Shown: in pieces, positions 12,401 through 24,857 of the stretch
Position numbering within the stretch: position 1 is the first letter of the stretch
How the letters are laid out: each line of letters starts with the position of its first letter
DNA from: Galaxea fascicularis
Lineage: Eukaryota; Cnidaria; Anthozoa; Scleractinia; Euphylliidae
Length of the DNA: 64,000 bases
Direction of reading: 5' to 3'
Assembly (NCBI GenBank): GCA_948470475.1
Contig: OX419345.1
Span: 19,072,739-19,136,738, forward strand
The notes under the pieces: generated by a model
Database searches by the model: none
Told to the model about the DNA's origin: nothing
Seen by the model: the letters and a program-made list of their open reading frames with translations, nothing else
Position numbers and translations under genes: made by a program

Positions 12401-14740
12401 TTTGGCTGAAACAAAAGCTTAACTATATCCTGGAGTTTTCGGCTGTTGGAGACTGTGAGGGGCGTTCACCTAGCTGAAGCAATTTGTCGTAAGAATCTAC
12501 ACTGAGGGTTAGATTTCCTGTGCATGTTCCTTTCACTGTATAAAAGGAAATGTTGTATTTTTACACAAAGATCTCCAAAAAAACAAAAAAAAAACAAACA
12601 ATTCTCACAACCAGAGGTCAAACATTTTCCCAGACCACAACGGTCTTTACAATAAGTTATATTTTATTTAGCTTGTTGTTACCAGTAGTTGTGTTGATGG
12701 AGAAATGCATGGATTGTATAATTTATTTCTGCTCTTTGATTATCCGACGTCGTTGAAGAGATTAAAAAAGACGCCTTGAGTGACCTTTCGTTTCAAAACA
12801 TGGAAACGTTAACTGCAGACGCCGACTATAATAGATAATTCTTGTCAGCGTTAAATTTAACCTGGCTTCCTTGAGTTAATTTAGGCAGTGTTCTTGGCTT
12901 ATAGTTATGGAATCTAGTGGACTTTAGTATCTGTATCACCTGTTTCGAGTCTAGGTCTCTTATAAGTTTGGCCACTGATTCAATTGCAAGAAATGTCTGT
13001 AGTGAGAGTAGATTTATCTGTTCACACATTCTGTTAGAAAACTATACAAGCCAGAAAATTGCAAGGACTGCTTAATATCTCCCGCTTTAAGGAATTTGGT
13101 TTGATCCAGCACAGTCTTAAAACTCAAAAACTTCGTATTGACAACAGTACAGTAGTGTGGTGTTGCAACGGGATTTGACCTCCATTTTGGAGAGGAAAGG
13201 GCTGAAGCGATCAAGACAAGAATAACTTTACCGAGTACATGTCAAGTAAATGTACTTCTCGTGTATGCTTTAGTACACTTACCATACAAATTCCCGGCGA
13301 AGGAAAGTACGATTAGACGTTTGTGGTTAAGTATTCCATCCTATTTACTAAGTTCAATTTTATACCACGACACGAGCCTCGGGAGGTCAGCTTTTCAATA
13401 CAAAGTTGTTATCACAATGGTGGTCACTATATGCTATGGTAACGCACCACTGCTCTTAGAAAGGAATCCTTTCAACTTGGGTTTTTTTTTTTATGAAAGA
13501 AAGCCTAAGTGGAGGGTTTGTCTCAAGAAGATGCGAAAACAAGCAAAAGTTGGCACAAACGTTTGACATGGCAACATTTTGGCAATGTTCAAAGCCACTG
13601 TTTATGTAGCAAAAATTGATTAGAATTTTAATCACGTAAATAACCATGATGAAATTGGTCGGCAGGTGATTGCTAAAATGTTCAAGGTGTTTTGGGGGTT
13701 ATGTCGTTTGCCAAAATGGAAAGTAAAAACTTGATTAATTCCTTCGAATTTGTTAAATGTTGAATCTTTCATTTTTCAAAGTTGAATAGCTGTTTGCTTT
13801 TGGCACTTTTTTCTGTAAAGTAGTTTGCTTTTTTATTATAAAGCACTGCATTTAGCAGACAGTTATTTCCGTACATACGTACTACGTTATTTGTATTCTG
13901 TTCTAAAGTTTGCTCAGCGGTTGGACACTATTCAGAGGTGGCAGTGACACAATACACAAACAAGATACACTTTTTAGTATCTCTTGCTCAATGATTACAA
14001 CATGCATTGACCTGCCACGGTTTCCTGATGCTTTGCTTCTATGTTTGTCAAGCGTTTTACCTTACCGTTTTACGATACCTTGTGACTGTTGATCCCGTAA
14101 CCAATACGAAAACATAAAATACATTGTGTAAAAACTGAAACGTGTATTATTTGTAGTGCACTGTGAATTCATATTTGGCTTTTAACAGGGAGGGTAATGT
14201 AATGACTTGATCTGATCCAGCTGTACCAATCCTGTGTTCAATTTCAACGCTTAAATTTGAAAGGTTGACTACGTATTAATCGAGAGTGAGGTCATAACAG
14301 GGGAATATCAGACTGAGGCCTTAATGTATTGACTGGGCAATAGCGAGGTCAATACCTGAGATCCGAACGGGGGAGGTTAATAAGTTATTCATTATCTGTT
14401 TTTTACTTGGCTACCCCTGCAGGGAACCTGGTCTAAAACTACCTTTCGTCTCGGATTTCTCCTGTGTCACAAATTTTGGTCGTTTTGCAGCAAGTACAAA
14501 ACGACTTGGGTGCAAAACCCCCTTGAACCTCCTGTCTCACCGCACTCCCCACCTTCCGCCATGTTTCTCAATAAGCATCAAAATTGAATCAGATTGCCAT
14601 TGTTATTAAGCGATGCTTTCAGCTATCGTTGTCTTTGTAACATACGTCTTAGAATTTATTTATTTGTTCATAAAAGTTAACATTTTTCCGTGCATGTTTT
14701 TTTTCTAAACAATTATAATAAAGTGAAATAATCATAATTA
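9440..14740. other. Intergenic region upstream of paralogue A, no gene recognised
   Basis: This stretch should hold the promoter of the minus-strand receptor gene starting at 9439, but no core promoter element stands out. Open frames up to 142 codons (for example + strand 11935-12363) show no family signature, no flanking splice logic and a mixed composition, so they are not called. Short poly-T and poly-A tracts occur near 11690 and 12580. Confidence 0.5.
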
Positions 14741-14817
14741 ATCATAATTAAGTGGAGTACGATCGTCCGGGTGGGTGTAGTCCTGAGAAGGACTGTTTGT
14801 GGTGATATTGACTATTT

Positions 14818-15120
14818 CAGAATTAAAAATGTAACTATTCTATTTTTAATTGTGAAATAAAATGAGTTTGTGTGTTCCTCTGATCTTGTCATGAATGTGA
14901 AGCAAAGAAGATTTGATAAACTCTGCAATAGAACAGTTTTCAATTGAACGTTCTACAACCAAAACGAAAGCAATTACTTCAGCCAATCACAACAGACCAA
15001 AACACTGCAATGAGCCAATCAGAATACGAAGCAATTGAATGTGCATGAAGCCGGCGTAAAGCGCGGGAAAATGCGCGATTTTGGTTTTTATTGGTTGAAA
15101 AAGTGGCGCGAGTTTTCCAC
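14818..15120 (+). repeat. CCAATCA-rich dispersed repeat, copy 1
   Basis: This segment closely matches 47209-47530 in the same orientation, starting with AATTAAAAATGTAACTATT and running through GAGCCAATCAGAATACGAAG and AAAGCGCGGGAAAATGCGCG to AAAAAGTGGCGCGAGTTTT. It contains several CCAATCA/TTGGTT boxes. More diverged relatives occur at about 29290-29540 and 34262-34440. It is most likely a non-autonomous transposon family. Confidence 0.75.
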
Positions 15121-15797
15121 AACCTGAGCGGAAGTCATCATCAGAGTCAAGTGATTTGTGTAACGTCAGTAGAAGGTATAAATACTCTGGTCATTGATGT
15201 GATTGGTCAACGAAGTCGTGATATTATTGGTTGACTGTTAGTTAAGCCTAGTTATCATTGGCTGTGAAGACTGTACACAGCAATTGGTGCGTTTCGATCC
15301 GTCTTTTGTTAGTCTAATGTGTACACGTGTATTGTTAGTAAAGTTAGTCGGTGATGCGTAAAAAAAAATTGCACGAAAAGGGAAAAAATCCTGCTGACAA
15401 GTGGGCTTAAATTATTCATGCACCGAAAATTTTTCAGCCCCCTACTCCCCTCCGGTTATTTCTAATGGTTTGTCCCTAAAGAATTTTCACTCAGTATAAC
15501 ACTTATCTGATCGCGCCTACAATTTTTATTTCAAGGGCCAAAGAAGCCGAACGGAACGACGAAGGACGGCATTTTGGATCGAAAAAAGTTTCAGAAAGGC
15601 AAGGGAAGGACAAAAGTCAGTTAAGAACACTAAACCAGCACACCGCAATCGTTCTCAATTGCGGTCGTTACGGAGCGGCTTCTTCAGTAGCCTGCATGAC
15701 AGGCGCTTTATGAGCCAAGCGGGGCGAACACGATATTTCGCGCGGAGCGCGACACGAGCGCGAAGCGCAAGACGAGGGGAAGAGAAAAATAAAACGC

Positions 15798-15920
15798 CTG
15801 GGCCGAGTTGCTCAAAGCCTGGTCAGCGCTACCCATTGGTTAAGTTGGATTAAAACCTATAGGTTGTCATGGTATTTAACCTCGGTTAGCGCTAACCATG
15901 CTTCGAGCAACTCGGCCCAG
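15798..15920. mobile_element. Hairpin MITE nested in the transposon's left TIR
   Basis: The ends are inverted: CTGGGCCGAGTTGCTC on the left and GAGCAACTCGGCCCAG on the right, with a second inverted pair (AGCGCTA...TAGCGCTAACC) inside. The uninterrupted opposite TIR of the host element (17330-17350) runs across this point without the insert, showing that it jumped in later. The exact target duplication is not resolved. Confidence 0.75.
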
Positions 15921-16416
15921 TTCGCAGTCCATTGTTCTTGCTGTTCCGCCCACTTACGCCCACAAATATTAAGTCAAAAGAACCAATCAAAACACGATTC
16001 ATTATAGCACGAAAATTGTCACCTTCCTGGCGCGAAGCCTCTGCATTGCAGTAGAAATGAAGAGTTACGACTGTTTCTTCCACGGCTTCGTGAACTCCTA
16101 CCAAAGTTACCGGTCTAAATCATTTAATTCTTTACGTAGATTTTGCAAAAAGCCTTTTCTGCAAAATTCAAGTTCAATTCCATTTTTTTCCGTAACCCAA
16201 AGGCAAGAATGCAAGGGCGTTCAGCTGTGAAATCTGCTCTCGGAGTACGGTATTTTTGTGCAAGACTATTCAAGCCTGTCCTGTAGATCGTGTTCGAAAT
16301 ACGCTAGGCGCATTTTAACATCATGTAAAACTTTGCACGAAATAAAGCAGGCAACTCAGGCCGGGCCATCGCAAGGAATCCGTTAGCAAACAATTCACCA
16401 AGCGCCGGGCCATATA

Positions 16417-17092
16417 ATGTCTGTTTCCGTGGATGGTTCGAATTCTAATCGTGTTCATTCCCAGGGAAAAGCGAGAAAAAAGCTATCGATGGGTAAAGAG
16501 AACTTGCCAGCCAATGGAAGTATATCAGAAATAAACCGAGTAGAGCGTTTGGATGAGGAAATCCGAGGTCTGATAAATGTTCTAGTAGAAGAAACACAAA
16601 CAATAACTAAGGTAAATGTGTAATTACGACACGAGCGAGAGCTTTGATTTTATCTTATTGTTTACACTTGATATAACTTAAATTGATCTCGAAAAGGATC
16701 AGTTATTGTTCATCAATAATTATTGTCTCTTTTTTTTTTATAATAAGGTTTTTGTAGCACATCCGAGGAGTATGAAAGTGAAGGAAGTACTACAAGCAAC
16801 GGTGGTTCAGCGAGCTGCGGAGAATAATTTCAAGAGTGCGTTGTTTGCTATCTCTAAACTGTTAAGTTCCGAAACTGCATCTCTCGCACGTGAGGTTTTC
16901 AAGACGAAAATTGCCACGGAGTGCAGAAATTATGTAAAGCATAGGAACTCGCTCAACACTACAGATCCAGCCCTAGTCGCCGAATTCAGAAACTATAAAA
17001 ACAGAAACAGAAAATATAGCATTCAACGCCCTAACAATTATAACGTGACATTTTTTTCTGCCGTTCACCAACTCGAAGATTCGCGGGTATAG
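16417..17092 (+). pseudogene. Transposon-encoded two-exon reading frame, unknown function
   Basis: Exon 1 (16417-16611) starts MSVSVDGSNSNRVHSQGKAR and ends ...ETQTITK before GTAAAT. Exon 2 starts after a T-rich acceptor at 16749 (VFVAHPRSMKVKEVLQATVV...) and reads to TAG at 17090-17092, giving about 179 residues. It lies wholly inside the 15687-17464 transposon. The last about 17 codons are antisense to the helicase frame on the other strand, so the C-terminus is probably created by an internal deletion. No known domain is recognised; it is basic and partly helical. It may be the N-terminal part of a transposon accessory or transposase protein. Confidence 0.5.
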
Positions 17093-17223
17093 TTGGAAAA
17101 TTAAGCTTTTACCAAATCCTGTTGGTAACAAACCCAACACGTCTTTCTTCTGTAGCAGTGCTGCAATACATTTCCTCTGTTCTTCCTCTAACCAATCGAT
17201 ATTGGGAAAACTTTCGAGAGCAC
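17040..17223 (-). pseudogene. RecQ-like helicase N-terminal fragment inside transposon
   Basis: The minus strand reads DQDEEAIESALESFPNIDW then LLPTGFGKSLIFQL and YPRIFELVNGRKKC. The segment PTGFGKS is a Walker A (motif I) of superfamily 2 helicases in the RecQ style. A TAG stands in frame just upstream (near 17226) and the frame is cut off after about 60 residues where it collides with the plus-strand reading frame. It is a remnant: motifs Ia-VI are missing. Its place just inside the right TIR indicates that the intact transposon carried a helicase gene there. Confidence 0.7.
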
Positions 17224-17684
17224 TTTCGATCGCTTCTTCATCTTGATCACGCTACGTCATCGTCACGTGGTACTAATTGACCAATCAGCATGACCGTCTA
17301 CCTGATGGACGGTCGAGCATTGGTGGAACAGCAAGAACAATGGATTGCGAACAGGCGCCTTATTTTTCTCTTCTCTCGTCTCGCGCTTCGCGCTCGTGTC
17401 GCGCTCCGCGCGAAATATGGCGTTCGCCCCACTTGGCTCATAAAGCGCCTGTCATGCAGGCTACTTCTTCAGGCACATCAAACTCCTTTCCTGGAAACAT
17501 TTTCAGCGTAAAATTAAAATGATTCTGATAATGGAGTAATACTCGCATCAAAAACGATGGTCAAGAATAATGTTGCAAGAATTTGTCAAAAAGATGAAAG
17601 CCATTAGCGTGTTGTTTATTTTTAGTGTAGTCGATCAAAGCGCAAATTTTCGTTGTTCTCCTCAGTTATTTAAAGACCCTGAGT

Positions 17685-17757
17685 GTCGGCCGGGGTTTGA
17701 ACCCACGACCTCCCACGCGGCAGCCCGGCACTCTACCAACTGAGCCAACCGGTCGGC
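17685..17757 (-). repeat. tRNA-like sequence (tRNA-derived repeat)
   Basis: On the minus strand there is a pol III A box (TTGGCTCAGTTGGTAGAG) and B box (GGTCGTGGGTTCAAACCCC) at tRNA spacing. The T stem is mispaired and no regular anticodon arm forms, so it is read as a tRNA-derived SINE or relic and not a functional tRNA. No long 3' SINE body was identified. Confidence 0.65.
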
Positions 17758-17771
17758 GGTTGCCTCTAATA

Positions 17772-20700
17772 GAACTTGTCTGCTTAATGTACCTCGTCAT
17801 TCGTACTGGATCTTAAATACATTTTTGTCTCACTTAGACACAGCTATTATTGAGAGAAGAAGCTTCGCTATGCATTTTGTCGCATGTACTTACGAGAATC
17901 GCCGGGAGACGAATTAAGAAAAATCCGGTTAAGGAAATCCGGTCCGCTCAGCAGCCAATGAAATTGCTCGTACTATCGTTGCCATATAACAAATCAACAG
18001 TCCTCTGACAGAGTCCTTGTGTTTGTAGTTTTCTCAAGTATCTTTCATTTTTAGAAAACATCCACTTTGCAATAATTTAACATGGCGCGTGTTCACAAAC
18101 GTTAATTTTATGCACACAATTTTTTGCGAAAAGACCGCTTTCCCTCCCTTCAGTATTATTCAAATTTGTCAGCCCTTAGGATTTGTTCTGTTCGTGTAAA
18201 GCTTAGGATTGGATGGCTCAGTTTAAAGGTTTTTGGTGACGTTACCGCTTAACATGGAGCGTATAACTTTGTAAAATTTTTATTCTCCCTTAAAATTTCG
18301 CCATATTAGCAAAGATTATGGCTCAAAATTTGGGGGCCTGGGGTCGAAAATAGAAATTTGAAGCAGATGGCACCAGATGGCATGTGAAGAGCCTTTATCG
18401 GTAGTGCCCTTGACATTAAACAACATTCTGAAAACTGGCAATATTAGCATAGGCCAAATTCCATTACCCAAGGCGTAATCAGTACTTTTAGTTAAAGACA
18501 CGTACCAGGAAGTCATAGCAGACTGAAGCAGACCGCTACAATTCATGTCTTCAGCTGATCATACACAGGACGAGTCTATATAATATTGTCTGGAGTACGT
18601 TCATTTTCAAGATGTATATCAACTCCAAAAGGTATTCCTATGAATCTACCATTTTGGACACGTGGCCAGGAAACCTTAGGACGATAAGAAATTCCCTTTT
18701 TATTGTAAAAACATTCCGTTAATATGAGAATTCTCAGAAAATCAACAGTTCTAGTATATGGAGAAGTAAATTGTTTTTGCTCAAATCTTAGGGTGAAATT
18801 TCCACACAGGAACAGTGATTAAACCTTAAATTGTAGATTCCCCATGCATTTCCCAAGAATTACTTGCTACAAAACGCTCAAGGCCGATCGCAGAGATTTG
18901 CGACAATTTGTTCCAGGTTCCAAGTATCGTTGTTGTCATGCCATGTCATAAATCGCTCAATCTGATTGGTTGATTTTACTGGTGATTTGCTGCGACGAGC
19001 GCACAAAATTGCGGGTACGGGTACACTTTAAGGCCTGGTTTTAATAAGGGTATGTTCAGAAATATGGATGGTCGCCAATATCTTTCTCCAGATTTCATAG
19101 ATCCACATAAGATTTTAGCATGAATTGCGTTGTCTACTTTTGCCTTAACCTATAATTTTGATCACATGATCAGTCACGTGACCAAAATATATCAACAAAT
19201 TGGTAGCGGATTCAATCAGCATTTTGAATGGAAATCTAATGTATCTAACATCCTTCGCTTGGAATTACTGTTCTCGAGGTTTAGTGTTTAAATTATTAAG
19301 AGCCAAAAATTAAATTCTGGTCTGAAAAATGACCTTTGCCCTCAAAATGTTTTTACATAACTTTGGACGGTCATTCCAAACATGATTAATCTCCATAAGA
19401 AAAGCCTTTTTATTCGATATTATATTGTAAAACCGTCACCAATTCCCAAAATGAGTGATTTTTCTTTCCAAGAAATGTTTACGTGACATGTCATGTGATC
19501 ATTTTTATACTTAAACATGTTAAGGACGATGAGAACTTCCTACGTGCCAAATTTTGGTCTAACGCCATTTTTCTGGCCTGTTATACTATAAAAAAAAAAA
19601 CCACACACACGCACACATTGTTTACCAATAAGAGGCTAGGCCTTGACCCAGGCCTTAATCTACTTAAGGGCACACAAGGCGAATGCCGGCGAATTTAATC
19701 GCCGATACCTGACGACAAGATACCGACGATTTTGTAAAGGAATGAAACAAATTTTTGTTAATCGCGCACGAACAAAGGAATTAGTGAAATGCTTGGCCTT
19801 TTACCACAATGGCAGATTTCATACTATACTGCATGGCCACAAACTAAATTGTTCGAGACTTTTATTTGTACGTATATTGGAGCCATACTGAGTAAACTGC
19901 TCAGAGGTTCGACTTGAGCTCTGATTGACAAGGTAATTAATGCAAACCGGATCCTCTATATTATCGGACGAATTTTTATACCACGACTCCTATGAACCAT
20001 TTCAATTACTATAAATCTAGTGTTAATCTTGTTATATTTGTTATTGTTTTCCAACTGTAGAAAAAACAAGACAAATTTTCCTGAAAATTCTGGGGTGGCT
20101 TTTTTTTTCTTTTCTAGAAATATAAAATCAATTCTTTCTATATCTTTAATAGACAGATGTCGGATGTCACAACCTTTTGTACAGAAGAGCCCTCTCCTGT
20201 TACTTCCCCTTTGTGGAGGCAAGGTCATTTTAATTTACAAATTAGATTAGCGGATAGATGTGGCTTTATCCTTAGGCGATAAAAGCGAAAACTCTGCTCT
20301 CAATTAATCAAATCGAAGTTTCTCTCCTTTTGGTAGTTTTGGAGCTGCAAGCAACTCTTTCGTAGCGTAGAAAGATTTCCTTTGGTAAGTTGTACTGTTA
20401 GACTAAAAAACGTTGATCAAATGAGCTTAAGTAAATGAGCACTACGGCTGTGAGCTGCCCTCATCACATCCAAGTTTAATTTAAGCTTATCAATGCTTTA
20501 CGAACACTAACGTAAAGCTGAAAATTTTCAGTTGTTTTACGAAGTGACGTGAAACTGTAATGGTATATTGTACAGGGTGAATGTGATTTAGTAACGTGCA
20601 CGAAAGTAGCTCTCGTTTAGTGAAGCCACAGACGAAGATAGCCATCAACATCGGACCCACCTTATTTGTATTTTTCACCAAAATATTGTGCAGGGCAAAC

Positions 20701-23700
20701 AAAGGCAAAAAAAAGTTTGAAAAGTATTCCCTACGGAAGAAGGAAGGTATTTGGCAAGATGGATCAAAACTCGGCGATGACGCTGAAAGCTTTGAGTTAG
20801 GGTTTTAAAACTTTAAACCCTAAGATCAAAATTTAAATTTTCATTTCTTGCCCCTGCAGTTTCCTTAAGAAGTAGAAGTAAGAAATTGTTAAAATATCAA
20901 TCAAATTCATCTTGTGCGATCCTGTCCTTAGTTAATTCTTGTCTACCACTCTGTTTTATAAAGCGTTTCCTTTACAACGAAAAATTGAATGCTGACCACT
21001 CTTAGAGTTTAAAGGGTTGAAACTTCAATCCGTTTAAATATTCACCAGCTCGGATTAATGTTCCCTTTGTTTCTAATGGCCTGTGTGAAATGTTTCCGCT
21101 TCATTCAATCAGTAATTTTAAATTACCTTCATTATGGCCAAGGAAAATTCTCTTTATATTGACTTCAAAATTTTCAGAAATAGACAACAGCTGAAAAAGT
21201 GTATTAACGTTGCCTTTATAAAACATTACCGACATCACGTAAAGCTTTCTATTCGAGATTCTGTCTTCTTTGAATATACAGATGCCCTGATGTCTCGGAT
21301 ACTTAATTTTATCTACGTCCACTGAATATTATTTTTTCGTCATTACCAGCATCAAGTCAAACGATGATGTTTGAATTCGATAAGGCCCCGCTTTTTGCCA
21401 AACTTGCAAAACACTGGCTTGCCCGCGTCGAAAGTAAAAAACGTGACTTCCTTTTACGAGCATCCCTCGCATTTAAACGGGAAATAAAAGTTTGCATGAT
21501 ATTGTGTTTCTGATAGCCTGATAGCCGTCGACAAGGAAACATTTATTTCGTAGCATGGTTGCCTTATTTCCAAAATGGCGGATTTCGACCGCCAAACTGA
21601 CTATCATAATAAAATGTTAAACGGCTGAGAAAAAAAAAATTCTCCTGGACTTTGAATTTTGCATCAGAAATGTCTTCCGTGTGCACATATATCGATAAAA
21701 ATCACTCAATGTTTTTATGTTTTGTTGATTGTTTTAGCTGATATCTGCATACTCTTGTGGTTATACAAGGAGTTATTTATGTAGTTTTTCTGCGAGGAAG
21801 TTGAAATGACAATTGCTTCAAGATACGAGATACTTATTACACCTCAAGCAACTTGGAGAAGCCTCTTTCCTTAAAGAAACGAAAACGCCAGAAAAATCTA
21901 ATAATCGTACGCAGTTTAGGGTTTTTGTGGTTATGATGAATGCTTTACAGAAGAACTCAGGCCTTTAATTATATCAGTTATCTAGTCCGTTATTTAAAAA
22001 AGAAAGCAATATATTCACACAAAGTCAAGACAGAGATAAAAACGAGGAATTGCTAAATTAAAAGACCTACGAGAAAAGAAATTTCTGGTTTCTGGATCGT
22101 TGTGATCTCAGTTTGGCGATAGGTGTGATAACAATATAAAAGAACTCGTACTTTCATCTGCGGCTGGGGTGAGATGCAATTTTTATGAGGATGAAAGTTT
22201 CATCTATTTGCCGTTTTTATCTGTATTTCGGTTTATCAAAATAGCTAACTGCACAAATAACTTTATTTTTGTAAATATCTTTGAATTTTGCTGGTTGCAA
22301 TATGCTGTGGTTTTATCACAACGTCAGCGGATTATATTTGAATGGTTAATTCACCAAGTTAAGGCCGGACTGTAGTGAATGTTTTTCGCGGCATGCGGGA
22401 AATAAATTCCCCTTTATCAGCGACATCGCAGTACATGGATAATTCTTTTACCATATGCCAAACCAGCTGACAAAGTGCCCAGTAAGCTACTATTGTTTCT
22501 GTTAATTGATTGAAGAACACCTGAAGGCAAAATCCAGGACAATTGCTGAGGGTGAATAACATGTTGTGAAGGCCCAGAGTTTTAATAGCCAATCCGAGCG
22601 CACCAAAAACACTACTCTCTGGCTTGGGTGCAATAAGCAATGCTATGTTCCCCAAAATAATGCAACAAAACAATGATGTATTGTCATATGCCGAGTTCAA
22701 GTTCAAAGTTGCAAATTCAACTTCTCTTTGATTCGGTCGTGAATTACGGTAATTCCAAGGTCACGAAATCGATTTGCTAAAGCGAAACAATGGAAAGATC
22801 AAATGAATAAAAAATCAGAACGTTGCGGGTAGGTGAAATTGAGCCGGCTCACTGAGTGGAGAAAACGTCACTGGATGATTTACACTTTAATTTTCTTTAA
22901 GATACCAAATGATTTTCATTGGCCAGCCTTCGGCACATGGATTGCTGTTTTTGTTATAACTGACAGAAATCCTAGCGGGATTGAAAAAAGCGACCGACTA
23001 CGTTTGACTTTAAATGTTGACTGCAGAATACGTTCATTTCCAACAAATCAGTTTTTAAGCAATAAGGACAGATTATTTGTTTGAATGTAGCACTACCCGA
23101 TGCGTATTTAAACGTAAGTTAATTTCTACTGATTTTATTTCACCCCTAAGTATTATGAAGCCTTTTCGTTATTTTATGGGAAGAAGTTGAACCTTTGATT
23201 GTTGTGTTGTGGAGTACAAAGATTTGCAAATACGATGTTGTCGGATCGGTTTTGCTAGAATTTGGCGGTTTGTCTTTGAAGAAAGATATGATAACGGTGT
23301 GCTCATAAAACAAAATGTGTTCCGAATCAAAATTTAATACTGAAAGCGCCGCTGGGGATCAAATTGCCCTCAACGCACTAAGTTTAGTCTGCTGATGGTT
23401 TTCGCTCCAAGATATCGGATCGATCGTGCATTTTCAACGTTAAAAATTTACCGAGAAAAAGGGTGTTGCGACATTGCTATTGTACACCACATTCAGGAAA
23501 CTAATAGGTTTGCAATCTTGTTGAACATTTGCGACTTGTCTTGAGCCAGACTAGGACAACAGATAGTTGATTTTTCACATTTTCACCATTCTGGCCTTTC
23601 TTTATGGATTTGCCGCAATTTCGCTTTAATTTCTTTTTTTTTTCGGGGAAACCACACCTTTTCCTAAGGAATAGGTGATATGTATCCATAAATTGCTAGG

Positions 23701-23811
23701 GGTTCAGTTAAAAGTGACTAGGACTCACATTCTCTTTACAGAGACAAATTTTATAGCTGTTGTTTTTGTGATGTGAATGCGTGCCCACTCGCCACAGAAC
23801 ACGTTACATCC
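17772..23811. other. Long intergenic region, no gene recognised
   Basis: Open frames here (up to 115 codons, minus 22359-22706) have no recognisable domain or consistent splice context. Several stretches with CATGTGATC/TCACGTGACC boxes (about 19150-19190 and 19480-19500) look like pieces of dispersed repeats. Poly-T and CA-rich runs occur near 19590 and 20100. Confidence 0.45.
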
Positions 23812-23820
23812 ATCCACCCA

Positions 23821-24343
23821 GGCATGTACTAAAACCCGAAACACCGAAACGAAACCGCCGGAACGAAACCACCGGAACAACCGAAACGAAACCACCAAAA
23901 CAGCCGGAACAACTGAAACGAAACGAAATTACCGGAAATACAGTTAAAAGGAGTTACATATCGTCCCCAGGTTCTTTTTGCCGCCATAAGTTTAATAAAC
24001 ATGCTTAATAAACTCACCTGAGTACTCAGGCGAACCCGCTGTGGACCTAGATTATCCGTCTCAGTTGATCTGCCGTTATTTGTAGACGAAACATATGTTT
24101 CAGTAATCGAAACAGTCACTTTCGGTACTTTCCGTGTTCTTGTCGTCTTGTTTTTGCGGATGGTTTGGTTGTTTCGGTGGTTTCGCTTCGGTTGTTCCGG
24201 CTGTTTCGGTGGTTTCGGTGGTTTCGTTTCGGTTGTTCCGGCTGTTTCGGTGGTTTCGTTGGTTTCGTTTTCGGTTGTTCCGGTGGTTTCGGTGGTTCCG
24301 TTCCGGCGGTTTCGTTTCGGTGTTTCGGGTTTTAGTACATGCC
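23821..24343. mobile_element. Foldback-type element with tandem-repeat arms and 9-bp target duplication
   Basis: The element starts GGCATGTACTAAAACCCG and ends with its exact reverse complement CGGGTTTTAGTACATGCC. Direct repeats ATCCACCCA flank it (23812-23820 and 24344-24352), a 9-bp target duplication. Both arms consist of degenerate tandem units of the type CCGAAACNACCGAAACG, about 110 bp on the left and 190 bp on the right in opposite orientation. Long inverted repeats built of short tandem units and 9-bp duplications are the pattern of foldback or MULE-type elements. The central 210 bp is unique and, on the minus strand, reads as an exon-like segment ending in CAG|GTGAGT at about 24016. 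Confidence 0.85.
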
Positions 24344-24794
24344 ATCCACCCACTGTGCGCGCTGGATGATATTAGATTCCATCAGCCGCAGTCCCTAAGA
24401 GTACACTTTCTGGCGTTAACACGATGCAATATTCCCTGCCCTAATGGGCCCAACTAACACCATGTAACACGTAATGAGAATTCCGGGCATTAGGTACTCA
24501 ACTGAGAGGATAGAATTTAAATTCAGCAAGGAACAGTGGGTGTTCAGCGGTGATATAGAAACGGTTAGCTATAAGCTTTCAGTTATTGTGTTTGTACCTG
24601 GTAACACTATGTAAAATATGTTATATCAACAACAACTCTTTGTTTATTGAATCTGTATATTCTTATGAGGGGAACGGTTCGGGCTCGAGGCGAAGATTCT
24701 TCTGAATTTGATTATTTTTCAAGTATGAAATAAGTTTGAAGTAAGGTTAAAAAAGTTAAAAGCCAGAGAGATAACACGAAGTTAATTGGGGTGG

Positions 24795-24857
24795 CCCTCA
24801 TTGAGAGCTACATTGGTGGGAGACGAGTGCTCTTACCACTGAGCCATCCCTGCTCCG
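24795..24857 (-). repeat. tRNA-derived repeat, 5' part with A box
   Basis: The minus strand reads GGATGGCTCAGTGGTAAGAG followed by CACTCGTCTCCCACCAATG, a good pol III A box with a tRNA-like 5' half. The B box expected about 35 bp further is degraded. I read it as a truncated or decayed SINE. Confidence 0.5.

Larger units (their letters stand above)
15687..17464. mobile_element. DNA transposon with long TIRs and 7-bp target duplication
   Basis: The left end begins GTAGCCTGCATGACAGGCGC and the right end is its reverse complement (CCTGTCATGCAGGCTAC). Both are flanked by TTCTTCA (15680-15686 and 17465-17471), a 7-bp target duplication. The TIRs extend inward about 160 bp through a GCGCGGAGCGCGACACGAGC segment and CCATTGTTCTTGCTGTTCC. 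The left TIR is interrupted by a hairpin MITE (15798-15920) that the right TIR lacks. Inside are a plus-strand two-exon reading frame (16417-17092) and a minus-strand RecQ-type helicase N-terminus (about 17220-17040), so this is an internally deleted copy of a larger autonomous element. The superfamily is not certain. Confidence 0.85.

Noticed and set aside
17685..17757. Possible functional tRNA gene
   Set aside because: T stem mispaired and no anticodon arm; treated as a tRNA-derived repeat.
22359..22706. 115-codon minus-strand open frame with hydrophobic stretches
   Set aside because: No recognisable family and no neighbouring exons; hydrophobicity alone is weak evidence.
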